Shown here one piece after another: positions 1 through 5,987 of a DNA stretch of 8,049 bases; positions within the stretch are counted from its first letter, which is position 1, and each line of letters opens with the position of its first letter. A program made the translations under genes and the position numbers. Source of the stretch: RI-92 sp037384645 (GTDB taxonomy: Bacteria > Pseudomonadota > Gammaproteobacteria > UBA6429 > Thiohalophilaceae); assembly GCA_037384645.1 (NCBI GenBank), contig JARRNT010000072.1, forward strand, positions 1 through 8,049, read 5' to 3'. Below the pieces are notes generated by a model. The model made no database searches and was not told where the DNA came from. It saw only the letters and a program-made list of their open reading frames with translations.

Positions 1-1
1 G

Positions 2-1492
2 GCCAGTCCCCTGCTTGCGCTGATAACTGCCATCCTGCTGGGCACAGGTTTGTCCGCCCTGGTGCTGGGTTATCGAAAACTCCTGACACGCTTACTCCAG
101 CCACTGGATACCATCCGCCACTGGGCGCAGCAACTGCAAAGCGGGCACCTGGAGGCGCGGCTGGACCCCGCGGTCATGCTCGAATTCACCGGCCTGAATA
201 CCGACATCAACCAGATCAGCGAAAAACTGCAACTGTTGTCTGAAGATATGCAGAGCCAGGTGCAGGCCCAGACCCAGTTCATTACCCAGAAGACCCGCTC
301 CCTGGAAATCATTTACGACGTGGCCGCCAGCATCAATGTCTCCCGCGATCTGGATGACCTGCTGACACGCTTTCTGCATACCCTGAAAGACGTGGTCAAC
401 GCTCGCGCCGCCGTCGTGCGACTGGTCACGGAAGACGAGCAGATGCGGCTGGTCGCCAGCACCGGGCTGAATGACGAGGTCATCAGCCGCGAACAATTGC
501 TGCCCGCCTCTACCTGCCTGTGCGGCAGTGCCTATGACGAAGGCACCGTGCAATACCAGCCGGACATCCGCAAGTGCGACAAGATCATCGGCCATTCCTT
601 CTTTGACGATGACAACGTCGGCATGATCGCCGTGCCACTGCAGTACCGCGACCGGACCCTGGGCGTCTATAACCTGTTTGTCGACAAATCCATGATGGCC
701 TATGCCGCTGAAATCAACGACTTACTTACCAGTATCGGCCGCCATCTGGGGATGGCCATCGACAAGGCGCGCCTCGACGACGAAACCAACCGGCTCTCCA
801 TCATGGAAGAACGCACCCGGCTTGCCCACGAGTTGCACGACTCGCTGGCGCAAACCCTGGCCAGCCTGCGTTTCCAGGTACGGGTGCTGGACGAAAACCT
901 GCGCCTGGGCGAAGAGCCCGCGGTCTGGCACGAACTGGAAAAGATCGAAAACAACCTCGACGAGGCCTATGCCGAATTGCGCGAACTCATCACCCATTTC
1001 CGCGCCCCGGTCGACAAACGCGGCCTGGTTCCCGGCGTGCAATACCTGGTAAACCGCTTTCGCAACCAGACCGGTATCCACATTTACCTGCAACAGGAAT
1101 GGAATATTGTCCAGTTGCCCGCCAGCTTTGAGGTCGAGGTCCTGCGCATTATCCAGGAAGCGCTTAACAACATTCGTAAACATAGCCAGGCTCAGAATGT
1201 GCGTATCCTGTTGCGCGCCAATCCGCAGGGACATTGCTCTATCCTGATCGAAGATGATGGCATCGGGATTGATGAAAGCCGCAGCAAGGACAATAAGCGG
1301 GACCACTATGGTCTGAATATCATGGCCGAACGGGCCAAACGTATCAATGCTGATCTCAAGATCGAAAGCGAAACCGGTGAAGGCACGCGGGTTATGCTTA
1401 CCTTAGACTATACCAATGGCGCACACCCCAGCGAAAACAAATTCAGCAGCAGTGTGCACGTCAACCTACCCAATAAACGGGCAAAACTATGA
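2..1492 (+). CDS. NarX-type sensor histidine kinase, 5'-truncated by window edge
   Basis: The reading frame is open at the left edge, so the true start and any periplasmic sensor are outside the window. Residues here are counted from the TTG at 50-52, which is not a credible start because it lies inside a hydrophobic stretch (about 8-73) that reads as the last transmembrane helix. Domains in order: HAMP (about 10-62), a short signalling helix, a GAF-like module (about 85-235), a HisKA_3 dimerisation and phosphoacceptor domain (about 250-318) with ELHDS and phospho-His263, and a HATPase_c domain with N-box ELNN-like EALNNIRKH (370-378), G1 DDGIG (402-406), the HYGL turn at 421 and GEGT (443-446). 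This order matches NarX/NarQ-type inner-membrane kinases, which control nitrate and nitrite respiration genes. The GAF module carries Cys156, Cys158 and Cys176. The stop overlaps the next gene by ATGA, so the two are co-translated partners. Nitrate as the ligand is inferred from architecture only. Confidence 0.93.
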   Translation, partial: ASPLLALITAILLGTGLSALVLGYRKLLTRLLQPLDTIRHWAQQLQSGHLEARLDPAVMLEFTGLNTDINQISEKLQLLSEDMQSQVQAQTQFITQKTRSLEIIYDVAASINVSRDLDDLLTRFLHTLKDVVNARAAVVRLVTEDEQMRLVASTGLNDEVISREQLLPASTCLCGSAYDEGTVQYQPDIRKCDKIIGHSFFDDDNVGMIAVPLQYRDRTLGVYNLFVDKSMMAYAAEINDLLTSIGRHLGMAIDKARLDDETNRLSIMEERTRLAHELHDSLAQTLASLRFQVRVLDENLRLGEEPAVWHELEKIENNLDEAYAELRELITHFRAPVDKRGLVPGVQYLVNRFRNQTGIHIYLQQEWNIVQLPASFEVEVLRIIQEALNNIRKHSQAQNVRILLRANPQGHCSILIEDDGIGIDESRSKDNKRDHYGLNIMAERAKRINADLKIESETGEGTRVMLTLDYTNGAHPSENKFSSSVHVNLPNKRAKL

Positions 1493-2145
1493 GCTTACGT
1501 ATTGTTCTCATTGATGATCACACCCTGTTTCGGGTCGGGCTGGAAGGCCTGCTGGAGAGCCGCGGGATTGAAATTGCCGCTTCGGTCGATAGTGGCGATG
1601 ACTGCGTGCAGCTTGTCAAAGACAACCAGCCTGATGTCGTGTTGCTGGACATGCGCATGCCCAACGTCAATGGCCTGAGCGTACTGAAAATCCTGCGTGA
1701 AAACGATATCACCATGCCGATTGTCATGTTGACCACCAGTACCGAAGAGAGTGATCTGCTCGAATCGCTGCGTGCCGGTGCCCAGGGCTACCTGCTCAAG
1801 GATATGGAACCCGATGCACTGGTAATCGCCCTGCGTGACATCGTCGCCGGTAAAACCGTGGTGGCACCGGACCTGGCCCCCGTCCTTGCCCGTGTAGTCC
1901 AGGGAAAACACGAAGACCCGGAACCCGAAAACAGCGGGCCGTTTGACGATTTAACCCCGCGCGAAACAGAGATCCTCGGCCTGCTGGCCGAAGGCCAGAG
2001 CAACAAGGCCATTGCCCGCAACCTGGGTATTTCTGACGGTACCGTCAAGCTGCACGTCAAAGCCATCCTGCGCAAACTCAGTGTCCATTCTCGCGTCGAA
2101 GCTGCCGTGATGGCAGTAGAACGCGGTCTGTCGAAAAATCATTAG
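1489..2145 (+). CDS. NarL-family response regulator (REC + LuxR-type HTH)
   Basis: This 218-residue DNA-binding response regulator is the likely phosphorylation target of the kinase just upstream. The receiver domain (about 3-120) has the acidic pair Asp9-Asp10, phosphoacceptor Asp54 in LLDMRMP, Thr82/Thr83 and Lys104 in YLLKD, so all residues needed for phosphotransfer are present. A charged linker (about 140-154, rich in Glu and Pro) leads to a GerE/LuxR helix-turn-helix (about 155-210) beginning LTPRETEIL, with the recognition segment ISDGTVKLHVKAIL. Length and layout match NarL/NarP. The ATG sits inside the kinase stop (ATGA) without a strong Shine-Dalgarno, which points to translational coupling. 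It probably controls anaerobic or nitrogen-oxide metabolism by analogy with NarL, but no target promoter was identified and other NarL-family roles cannot be excluded. Confidence 0.95.
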   Translation: MSLRIVLIDDHTLFRVGLEGLLESRGIEIAASVDSGDDCVQLVKDNQPDVVLLDMRMPNVNGLSVLKILRENDITMPIVMLTTSTEESDLLESLRAGAQGYLLKDMEPDALVIALRDIVAGKTVVAPDLAPVLARVVQGKHEDPEPENSGPFDDLTPRETEILGLLAEGQSNKAIARNLGISDGTVKLHVKAILRKLSVHSRVEAAVMAVERGLSKNH

Positions 2146-2174
2146 CCGCATTTGACCAATTTGTAGTATCGCCT

Positions 2175-2639
2175 ATGAAAACCTTTACTCAACTCGTTGA
2201 AGCTGCCCGCGCCAATGTCAAAGAACTCTTTCCCTGGGATCTGAGCGATCGCCTCAAGCAGGAAGACATCCTGATCGTCGATATCCGTGAACCCTACGAA
2301 TACGACGCCATGCACATCAAGGACTCGCTGAACGTACCGCGCGGCATCCTGGAAACCGCCTGCGAATATGATTTTGAAGAAACCGTGCCGGAACTGGTGG
2401 AGGCACGTGACAAGGAAGTCGTCGTGGTCTGCCGCTCAGGCAATCGCAGTATTTTTGCCGCCGAAGTGATGCAACAAATGGGTTTCCAGAAGGTATTTTC
2501 CTTACAAACCGGCTTGCGTGGCTGGAATGAATTTGAACAACCCCTGGTCGATGAGGATAACATCGAGGTTTCAATCGACGATGCCGATGATTATTTTGCC
2601 GCAAAGGTCCGCCCGGAACAGCGCCATCCCACGAAATAA
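2175..2639 (+). CDS. Single-domain rhodanese-like sulfurtransferase
   Basis: A 154-residue cytoplasmic protein with one rhodanese domain (about 30-125). The landmarks are VDIREPYEY (35-43), the HI.DSLNVPRG segment (47-57), the active-site loop CRSGNRS starting at Cys86, and the closing GLRGWNEF motif (113-120). The six-residue loop after a real cysteine predicts an active sulfurtransferase that carries a persulfide on Cys86, rather than a Cdc25-like or inactive member. It is longer than GlpE-type rhodaneses because of an N-terminal helix of about 28 residues and an acidic C-terminal tail. It begins 29 bp after the NarL-type gene with no visible terminator and only a weak ribosome site, so it is likely the last gene of the same operon. 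The sulfur donor and acceptor cannot be told from sequence; a link with sulfur oxidation or metal-sulfur cofactor supply is speculative. Confidence 0.92.
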   Translation: MKTFTQLVEAARANVKELFPWDLSDRLKQEDILIVDIREPYEYDAMHIKDSLNVPRGILETACEYDFEETVPELVEARDKEVVVVCRSGNRSIFAAEVMQQMGFQKVFSLQTGLRGWNEFEQPLVDEDNIEVSIDDADDYFAAKVRPEQRHPTK

Positions 2640-2673
2640 CCTGCCCAAAATGCACTAACTGTATTTGCACCGC

Positions 2674-2701
2674 TTGATTCGGAAGGCTTAACCGCTATAG
2701 T
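2674..2701 (+). promoter_or_regulatory. Candidate sigma-70 promoter for the ANTAR regulator
   Basis: TTGATT (2674-2679) and TATAGT (2696-2701) are separated by 16 bases in the 71-bp gap between the rhodanese and the ANTAR gene. Both hexamers match the sigma-70 consensus in four or five of six positions. The predicted transcript would begin around 2707-2709, almost at the ATG at 2711, which would make the message leaderless or nearly so. The call rests only on sequence match. Confidence 0.35.
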
Positions 2702-2710
2702 CTCTGGACT

Positions 2711-3370
2711 ATGCTCAACCCGGATGCCGAACAATCACACGAAATACAATCAGGGGACACGCCCCAGTTACTGATTGTTGATGATGACCCCCTGATCCTC
2801 GCCACCCTGACCATCGGTCTGGCGCAGTCCGGTTACCAGGTACTGGAGGCGAATTCGGGGGAAATGGCCCTGGAACTATGCCAGCAGCATCGGCCCCAGC
2901 TGGTGATTATGGATATCCAGATGTCGGGGATGTCCGGCATCGACGCCGCCAGGCAGATCTATGAGCAGTACCACATCCCTTTTTTATTTCTAACGGCCGT
3001 CACCGAGCGTTATACGGTGAACTCTGCCGTTCGCGAGGGAGCGCTTGGCTTTCTGGTAAAACCCATCGAACTGACCCAGCTGATTCCCTCGATCGAAACG
3101 GCCTTACAACGGGCACAGGAGTTCCAGTCACTGAAACACCAGAATGTCCACCTGGAAACCGCGCTGTCACAAAATCGGGACGTGAGCATTGCCATCGGTA
3201 TCATGGTGGCCCACAGCGACCTGAACGCATCGGAAGCGGAAGCTGCACTGCGCCAGTATGCCCGGAAAAACCGCACTAAAATGGCGGACCTGGCCAAACA
3301 CATCATCACCGCGGCGAATCAACTCAACAATATCATCAATCACATCCTGCAAGACGATAAAGCCGAATAA
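2711..3370 (+). CDS. ANTAR-domain response regulator (RNA-binding antiterminator)
   Basis: A 219-residue two-domain regulator. The receiver domain (about 18-132) has Asp24-Asp26 in LIVDDDPL, phosphoacceptor Asp68 in VIMDIQM, Thr95 in FLFLTAV and Lys117 in LVKPIE, so it should be phosphorylatable. After a helical linker (about 132-150) comes an ANTAR domain (about 150-205), recognised from the IAIGIMVAHSDLNASEAEAAL segment, the following LRQYARKNRTKM and the final LAKHII helix; the spacing of Ala, Gly, Met and the late Ala residues fits AmiR/NasT-type ANTAR domains. Such proteins bind twin-hairpin RNA leaders and prevent termination, often for nitrate/nitrite assimilation or amide use. No NasS/AmiC-like partner lies beside it; the upstream kinase is a possible but unproven phosphodonor. 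The chosen ATG has no good Shine-Dalgarno (GGAAGG at 2681-2686 is too far), and no later start would preserve the receiver domain. Confidence 0.93.
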   Translation: MLNPDAEQSHEIQSGDTPQLLIVDDDPLILATLTIGLAQSGYQVLEANSGEMALELCQQHRPQLVIMDIQMSGMSGIDAARQIYEQYHIPFLFLTAVTERYTVNSAVREGALGFLVKPIELTQLIPSIETALQRAQEFQSLKHQNVHLETALSQNRDVSIAIGIMVAHSDLNASEAEAALRQYARKNRTKMADLAKHIITAANQLNNIINHILQDDKAE

Positions 3371-3400
3371 CTTTGCTTTTGAACTTTCCACTGATTAAAG

Positions 3401-3413
3401 CCGGAGATTCCGG
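3401..3413. other. Small inverted repeat after the ANTAR gene
   Basis: CCGGA (3401-3405) and TCCGG (3409-3413) form a perfect 5-bp stem with a 3-base loop, 31 bp past the ANTAR stop. No T-run follows, so it is at best a weak or factor-dependent 3' end signal. Confidence 0.25.
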
Positions 3414-3456
3414 TATTGGCTAAAAGCAGGAATGATCGGCAACGAAGTCGATTGTT

Positions 3457-3490
3457 CCCTCTCCCTCCGTGAGAGGGTCAGGGTGAGGGG
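3457..3490. repeat. Dispersed GAGAGGG/GGTGAGGGG palindromic repeat (REP-like)
   Basis: CCCTCTC (3457-3463) pairs perfectly with GAGAGGG (3471-3477) around a 7-base loop, followed by TCAGGGTGAGGGG. This layout is a familiar short repeat scattered between genes in many proteobacterial genomes, often mis-annotated as a peptide containing SLSLRERVRVRG, which is exactly what the + frame here yields. CCCTCTCCCT (3457-3466) can instead pair with AGGGTGAGGG (3480-3489) with one mismatch, giving two mutually exclusive hairpins. It lies between convergent genes, a usual place for such elements. The flanking bases 3414-3456 and 3491-3575 show nothing else that I can support. Its multicopy nature in this genome is from recognition, not from a second copy in the window. 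Confidence 0.7.
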
Positions 3491-3575
3491 ATCAAAAGGA
3501 GAAGGAACACTTCGTTCAACCTTGAGGGCTCAACAAGCCGCCGCACACCTCGGTAAAATGGCGATCGTGTCGGTT

Positions 3576-3595
3576 GTGGTCACCATCGTGACCAC
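3576..3595 (-). terminator. Strong hairpin just past the S24 stop, possible U-less terminator
   Basis: GTGGTCAC (3576-3583) and GTGACCAC (3588-3595) make a perfect 8-bp stem with a 4-base loop. On the - strand it starts 7 bases after the stop codon of the S24-like gene, the right place for transcript termination or 3' end protection of the exporter-S24 transcript. No U-tract follows on the - strand, so intrinsic termination would be weak. Confidence 0.4.
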
Positions 3596-3602
3596 GAATG
3601 AA

Positions 3603-3932
3603 TTACATAGACGTATAGCGCTTGCGATCGGCGCGCTTGCCGGTGGTGCCGGCCTGTTGCACGATCACACCCTGAATCGCCTCCAGTTCGATCTCGCGCC
3701 GTTCATGCAGGTAATCCTCGTGCAGCGGCTGCAGGAAATAGCTTTCCCCTTCCTTTATCAGTTGCCGGAAGATGTAACCGTTTTCCACCATGGCCAGGAC
3801 ATAACAGCCGTGTTCGATGACGCCGGCCGGGTCAATCACGATAATGCAGCCACGCTTGAATTCCGGCTCCATGCTGTTATCGGTCACCTGCAATGCAAAT
3901 GGTTCACTGGAGCCACATCCGCCCAGATCCAT
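3603..3932 (-). CDS. Small S24 (LexA/UmuD-like) fold protein lacking the catalytic lysine
   Basis: A 109-residue protein that is almost entirely the LexA/UmuD C-terminal protease fold, with no helix-turn-helix in front. The nucleophile region reads QVTDNSMEPEF with Ser20 at the catalytic serine position, followed by the RGCIIVIDP strand and the HGCYVLAM strand typical of S24 proteins. By alignment from memory with E. coli LexA (VKRLKKQG...LLP against FRQLIKEG...LQP), the general-base lysine position is Arg56. The start is well fixed: ATG with GAGGT 4 bases upstream and an in-frame stop at 3948-3950. Hence this is a complete small gene and not a fragment of a longer repressor. There is no LexA-like Ala-Gly cleavage site at the usual distance. 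It follows the ABC exporter by 73 bp on the same strand, so co-transcription is likely. Likely role: a non-proteolytic or altered S24 domain used for protein interaction. Its actual function is unknown. Confidence 0.82.
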   Translation of the reverse strand: MDLGGCGSSEPFALQVTDNSMEPEFKRGCIIVIDPAGVIEHGCYVLAMVENGYIFRQLIKEGESYFLQPLHEDYLHERREIELEAIQGVIVQQAGTTGKRADRKRYTSM

Positions 3933-3936
3933 AGCT

Positions 3937-3941
3937 ACCTC
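3937..3941 (-). promoter_or_regulatory. Shine-Dalgarno of the S24-like gene
   Basis: On the - strand GAGGT lies 4 bases before the ATG whose first base is 3932. Together with the in-frame stop at 3948-3950 it decides the start and shows the protein has no N-terminal DNA-binding domain. Confidence 0.7.
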
Positions 3942-4005
3942 ACTCTGTCATTGGGAAAACCCTCTGGGTCTTCCGCTGGTTGATGGTTTTTGCATACTGC
4001 CCGTA

Positions 4006-5823
4006 TCAGGAGACCAGGACAGTTTGCTCGGGTTCGGCCTGCCGTGCCTCTTTTTGCAGGGTCCACAATTCGGCGTACAAGCCCCCATTCGCCAGTAACT
4101 CCCGATGTCGGCCAGATTCGATAATACGCCCATCCCTGAGCACGTAGATGCGATCGGCATCCACAATCGTCGACAGGCGATGGGCGATCACCAGCGTGGT
4201 GTGGGCCTGCGCGACCTCGTGCAGAGACGACAATATAGCCTGTTCCGATTGTGAATCAAGGTTTGAGGTCGCCTCATCAAATATCAGGATCCGGGGATTT
4301 TTCAGGATAACCCGGGCAATCGCCACCCGCTGTTTCTCGCCGCCGGACAGTTTGAGGCCGCGTTCGCCCACGACTGTGTCATAGCCCTGGGGCAGGCCCT
4401 CGATGAAGTGGTGAATGTGGGCCAGGCGCGCGGCCTCCACGACCTCCTCCCGACTGGCATCCGGTCGGGCATACTGGATGTTGTAGTAGATGGTGTCATT
4501 GAACAGCACCGTATCCTGGGGGACGATACCGATCGCCCGGCGCAGGCTGTCCTGGCTCACCTGGCTGATATCCTGACCGTCGATCGTGATCTGCCCGGCC
4601 TGGACATCGTAAAACCGAAACAGCAGGCGGGCGATGGTGGATTTGCCCGAACCGGAAGGCCCGACAATCGCAATCTTCTGCCCGGCCGGGATGTCAAAAC
4701 TCACCCCATGCAGTATCTGGCGGTCAGGCTGGTAAGCAAAATCCACGTCGGCAAAGCGAACCACGCCCTGACTGACCACCAGGTCGGCGGCACCGGGTTT
4801 GTCCTTTATCTCCGTTTCGCGCTCCAGCAGGCGAAACATCATGTCCATGTCGGCCAGGGCATACTTGAGCTGACGATAAATAATCCCGAGGAACCCCAGC
4901 GGCAGGAACAATTGCAGCATGAGGGTGTTGACCAGGACCAGGTCACCCACGGTGAGCTTGCCCTCCACCACCCCCTGCCCGGCAAAGACCATGATAAAGG
5001 TCACGCCCACGGCGATGATGCAGCCCTGGCCAAAATTCAGTAAGGACATGGACGTCTGGCTTTTGACCGCGGCGTTTTCCCACTGATCGAGGGTCTGGTC
5101 GTAGCGACGTTGCTCCAGGTGTTCGTTATTGAAATATTTGACCGTCTCGTAATTCAGCAAACTGTCCACGGCCTGGCTATTGGCCTTGGAATCCAGCCGG
5201 TTCATTTCGTGGCGAAAATGCATCCGCCACTCGGTAATCAGGAAGGTAAAGGCAATATAGACGCTAACTGTGCCAAAAATCGCAATGCTGAAGCGGGTTT
5301 CGTACTTGCCGATGAGGATGCCTGCCACCAGGATGAATTCCGCTGCCGTCGGCAGGATATTAAACACCAGGTAGTTCAGGATCGAACTGACGCTGTTCGC
5401 ACCCCGCTCCAGGTCGCGCGCCACCCCACCGGTACGGCGCTCCAGGTGGTAGCGCAGAGAGAGTCGGTGCAGGTGCTGCAGGACCCGATCGGACACCTGG
5501 CGCATGGCGTGGTAACGCACCCGGGCAAACAGCGCGTCCCGCAATTCGTTGAACATGCTGCTTAACAGACGCAGAGCCCCGTAGGACAGCAACAGGGCCA
5601 GGGGCAAGACCAGGGCGGAGCGGTTTGGCAAACCCAGCTGATCCACGATGTGCTTGAGCACAAACGGCACCGCCACCATCGCCAGTTTGGCCATCACCAG
5701 GCTACCCAGGGCCAGGAGCACTCGGCCACGATAGGCCCAGACAAAGGGAAACATTCGCTTGATATTTAACCAGTCGCGGCGTTCCTGATTGGGATTTTCT
5801 GTGTAGCGGATAAAATGCTGCAT
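4006..5823 (-). CDS. Atm1/ABCB7-type ABC exporter (fused permease and ATPase)
   Basis: A 605-residue half-transporter of the Atm1/HMT1 class that works as an inner-membrane homodimer. Residues are counted from the ATG at 5823. Six hydrophobic segments lie near 34-56, 69-91, 146-172, 178-199, 263-286 and 290-319. The class mark ETVKYFNNE is at 226-234. Tyr189, Arg200, Arg204, Asn263, Gln266 and Arg317 fall, without gaps, where I recall the glutathione-pocket residues of Novosphingobium Atm1. The ATPase domain has Walker A GPSGSGKST (388-396), Q-loop VPQD (434-437), signature LSGGEKQ (492-498), Walker B ILIFDE (512-517) and the H-loop His548, all intact. Known relatives export glutathione-linked metal or sulfur species and affect Fe-S or heavy-metal homeostasis. 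A GTG at 5907 would extend the protein through a palindrome and is unlikely. The ATG at 5823 has no good Shine-Dalgarno, and 5754 (AAGCG upstream) is a possible alternative that would still keep all six membrane helices. It is divergent from the TonB receptor and upstream of the S24-like gene. Confidence 0.95.
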   Translation of the reverse strand: MQHFIRYTENPNQERRDWLNIKRMFPFVWAYRGRVLLALGSLVMAKLAMVAVPFVLKHIVDQLGLPNRSALVLPLALLLSYGALRLLSSMFNELRDALFARVRYHAMRQVSDRVLQHLHRLSLRYHLERRTGGVARDLERGANSVSSILNYLVFNILPTAAEFILVAGILIGKYETRFSIAIFGTVSVYIAFTFLITEWRMHFRHEMNRLDSKANSQAVDSLLNYETVKYFNNEHLEQRRYDQTLDQWENAAVKSQTSMSLLNFGQGCIIAVGVTFIMVFAGQGVVEGKLTVGDLVLVNTLMLQLFLPLGFLGIIYRQLKYALADMDMMFRLLERETEIKDKPGAADLVVSQGVVRFADVDFAYQPDRQILHGVSFDIPAGQKIAIVGPSGSGKSTIARLLFRFYDVQAGQITIDGQDISQVSQDSLRRAIGIVPQDTVLFNDTIYYNIQYARPDASREEVVEAARLAHIHHFIEGLPQGYDTVVGERGLKLSGGEKQRVAIARVILKNPRILIFDEATSNLDSQSEQAILSSLHEVAQAHTTLVIAHRLSTIVDADRIYVLRDGRIIESGRHRELLANGGLYAELWTLQKEARQAEPEQTVLVS

Positions 5824-5838
5824 GCGATACGAAACAAC

Positions 5839-5905
5839 GGATAGACAGGGCGGATTATGCCACGAAATGGCAACGCCCGCTGGAAAGCCATTTCCCTGTC
5901 TATCC
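5839..5905. repeat. Large bulged palindrome in the divergent control region
   Basis: GGATAGACAGGG (5839-5850) is the exact reverse complement of CCCTGTCTATCC (5894-5905). Inside it, AAATGGC (5865-5871) is the exact complement of GCCATTT (5887-5893), which directly abuts the outer right arm. The result is a 19-bp stem interrupted by a 14-base bulge on the left side (5851-5864), with a 15-base loop (5872-5886). A competing hairpin, TGCCA (5858-5862) with TGGCA (5868-5872), uses the same inner segment. On the - strand the structure would end 15 bases before the exporter ATG, inside its mRNA leader if transcription starts beyond it; on the + strand it sits just upstream of, and overlapping, the receptor promoter region. 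No T-run follows on either side. Confidence 0.75.
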
Positions 5906-5918
5906 ACCCACCTATAAT
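5891..5918 (+). promoter_or_regulatory. Candidate promoter of the TonB-dependent receptor
   Basis: A perfect TATAAT (5913-5918) is preceded at 16 bases by TTTCCC (5891-5896), which matches the -35 consensus at only three of six positions. The transcript would begin near 5925 and have a leader of about 60 AT-rich bases without visible hairpins. The weak -35 lies inside the right arm of the palindrome, so an activator or repressor bound there could control it. No convincing Fur box was found. A matching promoter for the exporter on the - strand could not be settled. Confidence 0.45.
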
Positions 5919-5977
5919 GTGTAATATGTTATTTTCAGTAAGTATTTTAAAACATTAGAAATTCCAAAAGATTGCAT

Positions 5978-5983
5978 GGGAGG
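5978..5983 (+). promoter_or_regulatory. Shine-Dalgarno of the TonB-dependent receptor
   Basis: GGGAGG ends 4 bases before the ATG at 5988. An in-frame ATG at 5976 overlaps this site and has no ribosome site of its own, so 5988 is the better start. Confidence 0.8.
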
Positions 5984-5987
5984 TCAA

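Noticed and set aside
722..1306. Long - strand frame inside the kinase gene
   Set aside because: It is a shadow of the HisKA_3 and ATPase coding region on the + strand, with no recognisable motif.
2146..2174. FNR-like site TTGAC-N4-TTGTA before the rhodanese
   Set aside because: The right half does not match ATCAA and the spacing places it inside a likely operon gap.
3522..3533. Short palindrome TTGAG-GG-CTCAA
   Set aside because: A 5-bp stem with a 2-base loop is within chance expectation and has no T-run.
3432..3983. 183-codon + strand frame starting through the palindromic repeat
   Set aside because: Its N-terminus is the translated repeat (SLSLRERVRVRG), and most of it is antisense to the S24-like gene, which has a proper ribosome site and a recognisable fold.
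4408..5043. Long + strand frame inside the exporter
   Set aside because: It is antisense to the conserved ATPase and membrane domain coding sequence and shows no domain or ribosome site.
5824..5907. N-terminal extension of the exporter from a GTG at 5907
   Set aside because: It would translate the palindrome; AGGTGG directly abuts the GTG with no spacing, and the extra residues do not look like an Atm1 N-terminus.
5906..5975. Fur box or cobalamin riboswitch before the TonB receptor
   Set aside because: The AT-rich stretch has no convincing 19-bp Fur palindrome, and the leader is far too short, with no conserved B12-box-like element.
5976..5987. Receptor start at the ATG at 5976
   Set aside because: That ATG overlaps the GGGAGG ribosome site, which serves the ATG at 5988.
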